This document shows, piece by piece, positions 35,603-47,700 of a DNA stretch of 64,000 nt; within the stretch, counting starts at the first letter, position 1, and the number at the start of each line of letters is the position of its first letter. This DNA is from Copromyces sp. CBS 386.78 (taxonomy: Eukaryota > Ascomycota > Sordariomycetes > Sordariales > Sordariaceae). Under the pieces are notes generated by a model. That model was not told the DNA's origin and did no database searches. It saw only the letters and a list, made by a program, of their open reading frames with translations. Location of the stretch: contig MU839133.1 of the NCBI GenBank assembly GCA_030685235.1, forward strand, positions 236,656 to 300,655, given 5' to 3'. The translations under genes were made by a program, and so were the position numbers.

Positions 35603-36561
35603 TTAATTAAATCGGATATTTAATTACCGAATATACGTAGAAGTAATAAAAAGGAAAATAATTATATAAACGAATATATTAATATAATTAGTAGTAAATA
35701 TTTAAGATTACTCTTTTACGCGAACGAAGGATATTTATACGAAATATATTTAAAGCGTAATTGTATATAGAATATTAGCTTTCTATTAACCGACCGAAAT
35801 CTATAATAAACTACGAAAAATAATAATTAAGCTAACTAAATACTAAACCAAATATTTAAAAATTATCGCCGGGGTATATAAAGCTACGCTAATAAGGAAC
35901 CTAAAAATAGAAATCTTTTATTTACCGTTGAACCTCTACTTTGATAAATAAATTAAAACCTTCGAAAAGAAATTCGCTTATACGGATTAAATAAGGTTCG
36001 TCCGAAGGGCTATAATTTAAATAATTAATTATATTTAAATAAAGAGAATAAAAAGTCGGCTACTTACTAATAAATTAGAAAATAATACTACTAAAATTAA
36101 ATAAATTAAAGAATAAATATTAACGGGAAATTTTCTAATAATTATAGTAAGTACGCCCCCGGTAATAAGAATACTATTACCCCCGTCGTAAATATTAAAA
36201 CTAACTGCTATAGACTACGAAAGGTAATTAAAAGAAATAATAACGAAAAAGTAAGTATTATATTATAATTATTAATTAGTGGCGGCGGTAATTAAATTCA
36301 ACCGGTAATATAAATTTACTATCGCTAATTTCAACCTAAAATTTAATAGTAATACTTATAAACCAATATACAATCGGTACAAAATAAAAACAGAAGGAAA
36401 TTTAATAATTAAAAGATAATAATAAATAATACTTATTATTTAAAACGAAAAATTTACTTCTTACTTAAGTAAAGACGGAAATTATTAGCCTTTAATCCTT
36501 CCTCTTTTAAAAGAAAATTCCGGATATTATAATATTAATCTATTCTTATAAAATAAATAGG
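35603..36561 (+). mobile_element. LINE copy H, left part
   Basis: Plus-sense fragment of the Tad-like LINE from about element position 4,000 (post-RT region of ORF2), continuing at 59510. It is interrupted by LINE G, with the 14-bp duplication TTATAAAATAAATA at 36548-36561 and 59510-59523. It is 5'-truncated or deleted at the MITE boundary. Heavily RIPed. Confidence 0.85.
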
Positions 36562-37848
36562 TGCCGAAGTAACTAACTAACGTTCCTCGCGGGCGAAGAG
36601 TTCGCGGAGCATGTTGAGCATTAACTCCTAATTCCTAGTAACCTTACAGCGCCACTAGACCCAATCCTCGTTGGCGGGGGGGGGGGGGGGGGGGGGGGGG
36701 AATTGTTATAAAAAAAAATAATGAGGTAATATTAATTTTAAATAAAATATAAAAAACAAAAACCGGATTAGAAAGACAAACGANNNNNNNNNNACACAGC
36801 CGCCCCCCCTCCCCCCCCCCACCCCCGCCACTCCCCCCCCCGCGGGGGGGGGGGGGGGGGGCGCCCCAAATAAGGCTATTAACTACTATTAGGGAACTAG
36901 TATTAGTACTTCCTCTATTAGAACCGAAAACGGGAGTAGAAGGACAATCGGCTAAAAATATCTCGCGATATCCTTTATACTAATAATCTTCGACCTTTAT
37001 ATTCCGGTAGCGAGGAAGGATATTAAGGTTGTATAGGAGACCGTCTACGGTTAAACGCTTACGTACGTCTTTAAAGAAGTCGATATAAGCGCTATAAAAA
37101 CAATGAACTAAAGGATTAAAATCGTTCTAAGAGTAGGATATAATAATAACCGCAACTTAAATAGCATTATATTTATTATAATAACCTAACGGAATATTTA
37201 ATATATATTTCGTATTAGTAATAAGATAAGTAGCACTCTATTTACCGATATTTCGAAGAACGTTAGAAAAGAAAATAAAAAAAAGACCGCGGGAAGAAAT
37301 TTACTTTTAATATTAATATAATAAATATATTCGGCGAAGAGCGTACGGAATATAATTATATTAAAGGACGGAATATTATAAACGTAATTAATAAATTTTA
37401 AATTATAATAGAAGTAAAGAACGTAATAGATAGTGCTAATTAATATAATTAGTAGGAAGGAGGGGAAGTAAACGTAAGGATAAAGAAAATTTACCGGCCG
37501 GAAAGAAAATTAAAAACGGGGTTAAAAATTAATACCCGGATAAAAGTTTAGAATTCGGGCGCTAAGGAAAAGGGGGGCGTAAGGGAACGGGGGGATTTAG
37601 AGGACGGGGAATCTATTATACGGACGAAATTAATACTATATTTAATAATATTACGGTTAATATAAATTACGAAATTTAAAGGGTTAAATATATAGCCGGG
37701 AAAATAGTCGGGAATACAACTAATAGAAGAGGACGCTATTTTAAAAATTAATTAAATAAAGAAGAAAAGGAAATTCGAAAAATAGCGGTAGGGAAGAATT
37801 TTTATAAACGAAGGAAGGGGCCCTTACTCTTATATAAACTTTAGTAGA
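36562..37848 (+). mobile_element. LINE copy G (5'-truncated), left part
   Basis: Starts within the element near position 5,310 and runs in plus sense to the 3' tail at 59509, split by LINE C (37849-51859) and Gypsy #2 (52025-59296). The 14-bp duplication in LINE H proves a 5'-truncated target-primed insertion. Part of it (about 36590-36675) keeps more CA/TG than its relatives. It contains the assembly gap. Confidence 0.88.
36676..36866. other. Assembly gap with homopolymer artefact
   Basis: A run of 25 G (36676-36700), about 80 bp of AT-rich sequence without match, 10 N (36784-36793), C-rich sequence, then 18 G (36844-36861). Related copies have only a short G/C-rich stretch here. The block is best treated as a mis-assembled or low-quality join. 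Confidence 0.85.
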
Positions 37849-39260
37849 TAATAATAATAATAATAATAATAGTCTTATTCCCTATGCTACTTATTTATAG
37901 CGTTTTATTAGTATGGGGTACTTCTCCTAGTTCTCTAGAGGAAACTGTACGGCGATAAGTGCCGTCGGATAAAAACCGCTAATTCTTTTCGGTTGCGAAT
38001 AAATTGTACTTATTCTATTTCAATTCTATTTATAGTAGTATTTACTTACTACTTTAGTAAATAAATTACTTCCCTTCTACCGCCTTCAATTTAATATTAG
38101 AACAATCGAAATACTATTTTCGTATATTGCTCTTTCTTCTTAAACTACCTATAGTAATTATCCCTTCCCTATCGTTTACCCTTACTCCCGCTTCGTCGTT
38201 ATCCCCCAAACTCCTACAATTCTATTAAAATTTATATAAATGTAAAAACCCTTTCTTTCCCTCTATATAAGAATTCTTCTTTACCGCCATTTTTCGAACT
38301 TCCCTTTCTTCTTTATTTAACTAATTTTTAAAATAGCGTTTTCTTCTACTAACCGTATTCCCGACTATTCTCTTAACTGTACTTCTAATCTTTTAAACTT
38401 CGTAATTCGTATTAATTATAATACTATTAAATATAATATTAATTTCGTCCGTATAATAAATTCCCCGTCCTTTAAATTCCTTTACTCCCCCGCGCCTCCT
38501 TTTACTCCTACGCCCGAACTCTAATCCCTTATCCGTATATTAATTTCTAACCCTACTTTTAACCTTCCTTCCGGCTAATAAATCCTTTTTATCCTTATAT
38601 TCGGCTCCCCTCTTTCCTACTAATTATATCGATTAATATTATCTATTATATTCCTTACTTCTACTATAATTTAAAATTTACCGACTATATCTATAATACT
38701 TTATCCTTTAATATAACTATATTTCGTACGCTCCTTACGGAATATATTTACTATATTAATATTAAAAATAAATATCCTCCTATAGTCTTTTTTTGTTTTC
38801 TTTTCTAATATTCTTCGAAACGCCGGTAAATAGAGCGCTATTTATTTTATTATTAATATAAATATATATTAAATACTCTATTAAATTACTATAATAAATA
38901 TAACGCTATTTAAACTACAATTATTACTTTATCTTACTCTTAAAACAATTTTAGTCCTTTAATTTATCGTTTTCGTAATACTTATATTAATTTCCTTAAG
39001 GATATATATAAACGCCTAATTACGAATAATCTCCCATACAACCTTAATATACTTCTTCGCTATTAAAATGTAAAAATCGAAAATTATTAACGTAAGGAAT
39101 ATTACAAAATATTTTTAACCAATCGTCTTACTATTCCCGTTTTCAATTTTAATAGAGGAAGTATTAATATTAATTCTCTAATAATAATTAACAACCTTAT
39201 TAATCCCCCTCCGGCTAACGAAAATTAAGTTTAATAGCGTTGTAAAATTATTAAAAAAAA

Positions 39261-39696
39261 GAGAAGCTCTATCCGCACGTGGAGAAAACTCTATCCGCAC
39301 GTGGAAAAAAAAAAGAATTTCAATGTCTTCTTAGAGCACGAGGAAGTTTAATAAGGAGGCAAAAGGTATATCATATTTTTTCTCATTTTTTTCTCTACCC
39401 AACATCACCCTTTCAAAAAAGGCATATACCCGCTAGCTGAAGAAAACTTCAAGGAAAGAAGCTATAATAAATGAATAATTAGGAAGATTGAAAGTATAAA
39501 AGTCCAACAAAGTTAGATTTAGATGACGCTTAGGGCTATAAGGTTGTAACTTATACCTAAAAATTCGTTAAAAATTATTAAGTAATTCGGTACTACTTTT
39601 GGCTTTATATGCTAAAGTTTAACTGAGTTATTGCTAGAAAACAAAAGTGGATCCACGTGCGGATAGAGTTTTCTCCACGTGCGGATAGAGCTCCTC
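39261..39696. mobile_element. MITE 2 with doubled-motif terminal inverted repeats
   Basis: 436 bp, TIRs of about 45 bp (39261-39305, 39652-39696; one mismatch). Each TIR carries two copies of CTCTATCCGCACGTGG spaced 22 bp, the same spacing as MITE 1 with a related motif (CTCTAT..GCAC). It is non-coding and un-RIPed, inside fully RIPed LINE C. The target duplication is ambiguous because the site is an A-run. Confidence 0.88.
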
Positions 39697-42406
39697 AAAA
39701 AAAAAGAATTAATATTTAATATATTTTATAAATTCTTCGCCTACGAAGAACGTTAATTAATTATTTTAATACCGTTTTCGTAGTTAAGTAATTATTATAG
39801 TTAATGCAATCTAATTCTTCTTCCTCTTATTTCTCCTATACCTTTTTATTCTAATATTATAATCGAATATATTTACGAATGCCGCGCGAATTTATTATAC
39901 TACTCTCCTTCTAATTTAATTACTAAATAATATTTATTCAACCTATTAAATTATAATGTTTATAAAAGGATTTTTTAATTCGGGTTCTATTATTTAAATA
40001 AATTTAAAATTCTTATTTCATTTACAATTAATTAGTTACTATTATTTAATAATCGGCTATTTATAAATAATTTAAAATAATATACGTAAAAGTTTTTTTA
40101 TTCGTACTATAAGAATAGATTAACGTTATAATATTTAGAACTTTCTTTTAGAAGAGGAAGGATTGGAAACTTATAATTTCTATCCTTACTTAAGTAAGAA
40201 AAGAACTCTTCGCTTTAAATAATAAATATTATTCGTCGTCGTCTTCTAATTATTAAGCTTTCTTCCTTTTTTATTTCGTATTGACTATATACCATTTTAT
40301 AATATTACTACTAAATTTCGGATTAAAATCGGTAATAGTAAATTCGTACTATCGGCCTAATTTAATTACCGCCGCTACTAATTAGTAATTATAGTATAAT
40401 ACCTACTCTTTTATTATTATTTCTTCTAATTACCCTTTATAGTCCGTAGTAATTAATTCTAATATTTATAACGGGGGCGGTAATACCCCTATTACTAGAA
40501 GCGGATTTATTATAATCGTTAAAAATTTCTTTATCGATACTTATTCCTTAATTTACTTAATTTTAATAATATTACTTTTTAATTTATCGGCGGGTAGCCG
40601 ACCTTTTATTTTCCTTACTTAAATATAATTATTTACTTAAATTATAATCCTTCGGACGAACCCTACTTAATTCGTATAAGTAAACTTTTTTTCGAAGGCT
40701 TTAACTTATTAAAATAGAAATCGAATAGTAGATAAAAAATTTCCGTTTTTAAGTTCCTTATTAACGTAGTTTTATACGCCCTAGCGATAATTTTTAAATA
40801 TTTAATTTAGTATTTAGCTAGCCCAATCGCTCTCCTTCGTAATTTATTATAAATTTCGGTCGGTTAGTAAAAGGCTAATATTCCATATATAATTGCACTT
40901 TAAATATATTTAATATAAATCTCCTTCGTTTACGTAAAAAAATAACCCTAAATTTTCGCCGCTAATTATATTAATATATTCGTCTACATAACTATTTTCT
41001 TTTTTATTACTTCTATATATATTTGGTAATTAAATTTCTAATTTAATTAAACCCTAAGGAATTTAATCGATTCTATTAATTTAAATATAATTCCTTAATT
41101 TAGAGAATTTCCGTTCTTAATTCCTTCGTCCGTATAAAATATATAAATTTTATTTTATTTACTTCGAATTCTATCCCTTTTTTAATTACTTAATCCGAAT
41201 AAATATCCTATATTACTTAAAATGTCTAATAATTTTCCTCAGTAATTTTAACTACCGTAATAATATTAATATTATCGGCGAAACTAATAATAATCGTATT
41301 TTAAATAATAGCTAATTTATAATATAATAAAGTAATAAAAAGAATAAAAAGGATTAGTAAAAGGGGGGAACCTTATAGTACACCTACTATAATATTATAA
41401 AATTAAGAGGTTTCGTCGTCGAAGAAAAAAGAATTTTTTCTTCTAGTAACGAAGTTATTAATTTATTAAAAAATCCATTTTAAGAATTATATTTCCTATA
41501 ATATATATAAAAATTATTTATAATTAATTCTATCGAATACGCCCTTCAAATTGAAGAGTATAAAAAACGTTACGGCCTTAAATTTCTATATTGTATAAAC
41601 TACGTTAGTAATTATTCGGATAGCGAATTTAGTTAAATAGCTTACCCGGTTACCTATTTAACTTTCCGGAAGGAAATTATACTTTTCTGCTACTTATATT
41701 AACCTCTTTACTATAAAGGTTTTGAAGATTTTTCTAATATTATTTAAAAGCGATATAAACCGCTATACCCCGGTTAATTCTTACTATTTAGTACTTTTTC
41801 CAAGTTTTTTAAGAATAATTACTTTTGTATTTTTAAATTATTAGAAGAAATATCCGAATCGGAGGCTTATTATAGCGAAAGCCGCTATTACCTACCTAAA
41901 TAGTTCCCTATATATTTTTTCAAAAACTTATTTAAAAACTAATTAATATCCGGTACTTTATTAAATACTATTTTTAAAAGGACTTCCTAAATATCTTCCT
42001 TAATAATTAAATTATTAATAAGCATTAGAATATTACTATTTAATAAATGAATCTAATTTAGTAGATAGCCCGTTGGGATTTCTACTTTTAGGAAGAAATA
42101 ATCGGTAAAAATATTTACTTTATTACTATAATTTTTAACTTCGTTCGCCCGCTTATTTTATTTAAAGGGTAATAATTTTAATAAATCCGCTAAATAATAA
42201 TTTTATATTTTAACTTACTTCTCTAATAACTAAAGCTTATTCGGGTCTTTCGACGTACTTACAATATAATCGCGCTATTTTACTCCTTAAATCTTCGTAA
42301 TAAATTTCTTCTTTTTTATTGCCGCTTCTATAAATTTTTTGTAATTTAAAAATATTTAATTCCTAAACTAAACTTACTATTTCCACTATAAATAATTTTA
42401 GTAAAA

Positions 42407-44025
42407 ACGACGCCGAAACCGGAAACGCCGATTTCTGGTTAGGAAGTGCTCTAAAACGAAAACCGACAACGGCAATTGACTTAGGAGGGTTATTTACCCC
42501 CTCCGCAATATCCTACGACGACCGTAGCGATAGCGTTAAATCGTTGCTACCGATAATGATTAATAAAAGTACGAATAAGTTTAAAAATAGCGTCTACAAC
42601 CCCCTCGGAAGTATTTTAAAATATAACGACCCCGACGCCGTATTTACTATAAAGACTTTAGAGAAAATAAAGGAAGATAATAAAATTATAAAGAAATTTA
42701 TTATTATAGCGAACAAAATTATAAACTACGCCGCTATATCGACCGACGACCGTTACTAAATTCGAAAATTCCTTTTCGAATTCGTAAAAATTTCTACGAA
42801 GAAAAGTAGGTCCAAAATATTTAAAGTAAATAAAGCCGCCGAAACCTAATTTATTACTAAGAAAAATATCGACGATTTAAAAAAAATTATTTCGAAGGAA
42901 ATAAAAAAAAACGTTTAAAAGGCGCCGAAGAAATAGGTTAATATTATCCGGAAGTCGCTAAATAAGGTTAATATTACTTTCTACTATTTACTTACTATTA
43001 TTATTAAAAAGTTTATCCCCTCTAACTACGAACGCTAGTTTATTATTAAGGGGGCCTAAATTACCGCCGAATTTACTATATATTTAAATAATAATATAAA
43101 ATAAGCCGTCGAAGGCACTTTAAAAGAAAGCCCGTATAAAATAATTTACGTAATTATTAAAATAATAATAAACGGAAATTATATAATTATTTTTAACGAA
43201 TTAATTAAGGATTAATATTAGAAATATTAAATTTAAATTAAAATAATCTTTAGAAAAGAGGCCGTTGTATCTTTAAATACTATAGTTATTTTAATTAAAG
43301 GAATCCTGTAGGCTAGTATTAATGTAAAATAATCCGAATCGGTTATATAAAAAATAAGGGCGAAGAATAAGGAAGTAAAGATTATTCGAATTAAATTTTA
43401 GAAGAAATGCGAAGGGGAAGAAAGAAGAATATTTTTAATAGAAGTTATAACCGTAATAGCTGTAATCTTTTTCTAAGAGAATTTTTTCTTCTAAAACGGC
43501 GGCGTATACGTATATAAACCGTTCTAAATTATAGCCTCCGCCTAATAATACTTTAAATATTAGTATTTCGGATATATAGCGAAATTCTATTACTAAGAGG
43601 ACGTTTATAGCCGTTATAGTAAAATTAAATACGAAGGGCCGTATATAGGAGAAGAGAACTGCCTTTCGAATAAAGATAATTCCCTAATCTTTTATAAACT
43701 ATATAGGAAGTCGGGGTATTTCGCCTTCGATAAAAAGAGGTGCCCGTTCGTAAGAGCGGCCTATATAAAGATATTTATCGACTACGCCGAAAGGCTTCGC
43801 AATTTTACTATTTGTAAAAGACTAGCTAAACTAGTATTAAAACTAATAATAGAGTCGGAAGAGGATATTATAATTCCTAACGCCCCCCTTAACTCTTATT
43901 TAATTACGACTTTAAAAAAATTATTTATAAAAGGAAGAAAAAGAGGCCGCCCTAAGAAGATTAGAGGCGGCTCTCGGCCGAAACTTATAGGTACAAACCT
44001 AATAAACGTTTATACCCGCTCTTAA
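42407..44025 (+). pseudogene. LINE ORF1, copy E (zinc knuckles, AT-hook-like tail)
   Basis: ORF1 from the element's 5' end to TAA 44023-44025, with one frame change between the N- and C-terminal halves. The C-terminal half has a run of zinc-knuckle relics: FKYQYFGYIAKFYY (ancestrally C-x2-C-x4-H-x4-C), then a spaced cluster around EENCLSNKDN, then GYFAFDKKRCPF. It ends with GRKRGRPKKIRGG, whose RGRP core matches an AT-hook, a minor-groove AT-DNA-binding motif. The expected role is RNA binding and assembly with ORF2; the AT-hook would add DNA or chromatin binding (inference). Inactivated by RIP stops. Confidence 0.78.
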
Positions 44026-44099
44026 AGCGTAGGCGATTATACCTATACTAATTTTATTACTATTATACTTTTAGCCGCTACCGTTACTTCTAAAGAAAT

Positions 44100-47000
44100 A
44101 ATACCCCCCTAGCCCGTTATTAAATTAGAAGGAAACCTTTTATAAAATAATTAATAATTTAATTGAAAATATTCTATTAGAATATAGGGAAATCGTATAA
44201 GAAAGGGAAAACGCTATTCGAATAAGAGGAAACCTATAATATTATAACAATCTAAAAGTTGGGTAAGAATTTGAATAGGGATATTTACCGGCCGAGGGGT
44301 AATAAATATTATAATATTAATTATTTAAAAAAGGGTAGAACGGTAATTTACGTAAATAAAAAATAGAATTTAAAAGATTTAAATTTCTGGATTAAGAAGG
44401 ATTAAGCTGTAGTAATATTAAAGAATTTACGAAAATTAATAATTATTTATTCTATTTACTCCCTTATCTTCTTTTAAAGTACGCTAGAATATTAATAAGG
44501 GTCTCCCCTCCTCGAACTCTTCGAAGAAAAACCCCCGGCCGGCCAATATATAGCTGTAGGGGATTATAACTTCTATTACCCCAATTAGGATTTAAAGAAT
44601 AGGATTAGCCTAAACATTGTAAAATTATTTATGTAGGTATAGCGGTAGAAGTTTAATTTCGTTACCCCCTATAGGGAATTAACGAAATTCGGAAATGCGA
44701 TTAGAAGAGAGAAAAATAGAATAATCGATTATATATAAATTTTATAGGGTATCGAAGCCAAATATTAGGGAGTATAATGGTACGGGTAAATGGGTTCGGA
44801 TTACTACCCTTAAAAAATTTAAATCTAAATAAAAAAAAGAAATAAGAAAGCGGAAATAGAGGAAAAGTTTAATTAGAATTTAATAAACGCGGAAAAGGTA
44901 CGGGAAGCGGCGGGAAAAAGAATATCGATCCTAAAAAGGATTGAAACGGTAAAAGAATTCGAATTAGGATTTAATAAGTTCGATAATAAATTCGTTAGTA
45001 TTATAAAGCAATTTGTCCTATACTAAAAGAAAAGTCGGGGAAAATAAGTGGACTAATAGAATTTAAAATATAAAATAATAATGAAGGAAGTATAATAGAA
45101 ATAGTAGATTTAATTTAGGAATTAAACGCTTTCAAATTAAAAAGAATTTATAGAAGCGGTAATAAAAAAAAAGAAATTTATTACGAAAATTTAAAAAACG
45201 AAGTAATATAATTATATTATAAACGTATTAAAAAACCCAAATAAATTTTAATTATTAGAAAAGTAGGCTAGGATATAAAATTATTACTTAATAAATCCGC
45301 CAAAATTACTACCCTTTAAATAAAATGAACGGACAAACAAAATCGAAGACTATAGCGGTAAAATAAGTATTTTTACCGACTATTTCTTCCCGAAAGTAGA
45401 AGTCCTGACAAGCTATTTACTAAATTAGATTTAATTACTAAATGGCGATACTCCGGTACTTATTAATAATTTAATTATTAAAGAAAATATTTAGGAAATC
45501 CTTTTGAAAATAGTACTTAATAAAGTACCGGGTATTAATTAATTTTTAAATAAGTTTTTAAAATTATATAAAGAACTGTTTAAATAAACGATAGCAGCTT
45601 TCGTTATAACGAACTTCTAATTCGGATATTTCCCCTAATAATTTAAGAATATAAAAGTAATTATTTTTAAAAAATTTAAAAAAAGCGCTGAATAATAAAA
45701 ACTAGCCGAAGTATAGTAGTCTATATTGTTTTTAAATAATATTAGAAAAATCTTCGAAACCTTTATAATTAAGAAGTTAATATAAATAGTGGAAGAGTAT
45801 AATTTCTTCCTAAAAAGTTAGATAGGTAACCGGGCAAATTATTTAACCGAATTCGCTATCTAAATAATTACCGACGTAGTCTATATAATATAAAAACTTA
45901 AAGCCGTAATATCTTTTATACTTTTCGATTTAAAGGGCGTATTTAATAGAGTCAATTATAAGTAACTTTTATATACGCTATAAGAAATATAATTCCCGAA
46001 ATAGATCCTCTAATAAATTAATAATTTCGTTACTAAAAGAAAAGGTTTTTTTTTCTTCGACGATAAAACTTCCTAACCTTATAATATTATAATAGGCGTA
46101 CTATAAGGCTCCCCCCTCTTACTAATCCTTTTTATTATTTTTATTATTTTATTATACTATAAATTAATTACTATCTAAAATATAATTACTATTGGCTTCG
46201 CTAATAATATTAATATTATTACGGTAATTAAAATTATTGAAGAAAACTATTAATCGTTCTAAATAATATAAGATATCTATTCGGGTTAGGTAATTAAAAG
46301 AGGGATAGAATTCGAAGTAAATAAAATAGAATTTATATATTTTATATAAACGAAGGAATTAAGAACGGAAATTCTTTAAATCGGAGGAATTATATTTAAA
46401 TTAATAGAATCGATTAAATTCTTTAAGGTTTAATTAAATAAGAAATTTAATCACCGAATATATGTAAAGGTAATAAAAAAGAAAATAACTACATAAACGA
46501 ATATATTAATATAATTAGCGGTGAAAATTTAAAGTTATTTTTTTACGTAAGCGAAGGAAATTTATATTAAATATATTTAGAGCGCAATTATATATAAAGT
46601 ATTAGCTTTCTATTAATTAACCAAAATCTATAATAAATTATAAAAGATAGCGATTAAATTAATTAAATACCAAACGAAATATTTAAAAATTATTGCCGGA
46701 GTGTATAAAATTACGTTAATAAAGAACCTAGAAACGGAAACCTTTTATCTACTATTTAACCTCTATTTTAATAAACGGGTTAGAACCTTCGAAAAAAGGT
46801 TCGCCCGTACGAATTAAATAGAATTCGTCTGAAGGACTATAATTTAAATAATTAACCGTATTTAAATAAAGAGAATAAGAAGTCGGCTATTCGCTAATAG
46901 ATTAAAAAATAGTATTACTAAAGTTAAATAAATTAAAGAATAAATATTAACGGAAAAATTCCTAATAATCGCAATAAATCCGTCCCTAATAACGGGGGCG

Positions 47001-47700
47001 TAACCACCCCCGTCGCAAATATTAAAACTAACTGCTATAGACCGTAAAAAGTAATTAGAAAAAATAATAATAAGAAAATAAATATTGTATTATAATTATT
47101 AATTAGCGGCGGCGGTAATTAAATTAGGCCGACGGTATGAATTTACTATCGCTAACTTCAACCCGAAGTTTAGTAATAATATTATAAAATAATATATAAT
47201 TAGTATAAAACGAAAAAAGAAGGAAGTTTAATAACTGAAAAACGATAATAAATAATACTTATTACTTAAAACGAAGAATTCCCTTCTTACCTAAGTAAGG
47301 ACGGAAATTATAAGTTTCTAATCCTTCCTCTTCTAGAAGAAGGTTTTAGATATTATAACGCTAATTTACTTTTACAATACGGGTAAAGAAACTTTTGCGT
47401 ATATTGTCCTAAATTATTTACGGATAGCCGACTATTAAATAATAATAACTAATTAGCCGTAAATAAAAGAAGAATTCTAAATTTATTTAAACGATAGAAC
47501 CCGAATTAAAACAATCCTTTCGTAAATATTATAATTTAGTAAATTAAATAAATACCGTTTAATAATCGAATTAGAGGGAGAATAGCGTAATAAATTCGCG
47601 CGGTATTCGTAAATATATTTAATTATAATATTAGAATAAGAAAGTACGGGAGGAACGGAAAGAAGAAGAATTAAATTGCGCTAATTATAATAATTATTTA
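44100..47700 (+). pseudogene. LINE ORF2, copy E (AP endonuclease, reverse transcriptase)
   Basis: The endonuclease region has VGDYNFYYPN at 44545-44575, fitting the GDFN-x-HHP-x-W motif of AP-type LINE endonucleases. RT signatures in order: NKVPGIN (about 45525), DLKGVFNRVNYK (about 45930), GVL*GSPLLLILF (about 46095) and FANNIN (about 46195-46215) for the catalytic FADD box with both Asp turned to Asn by RIP. A thumb-like segment follows. GKETFAYIVLNYLRIAD near 47390 resembles the C-terminal Cys/His motif of fungal LINE ORF2, Cys to Tyr. RNase H was not identified. The protein would nick target DNA and prime reverse transcription there. Boundaries are approximate. Confidence 0.75.

Noticed and set aside
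36548..36575. Internal deletion within a single LINE copy
   Set aside because: The jump in element position coincides with a 14-bp duplication also found at 59510-59523, so it is the junction of LINE G inserted in LINE H.
36676..36861. G-quadruplex-like poly-G
   Set aside because: The runs border an N gap and have no counterpart in related copies, so artefact is more likely than biology.
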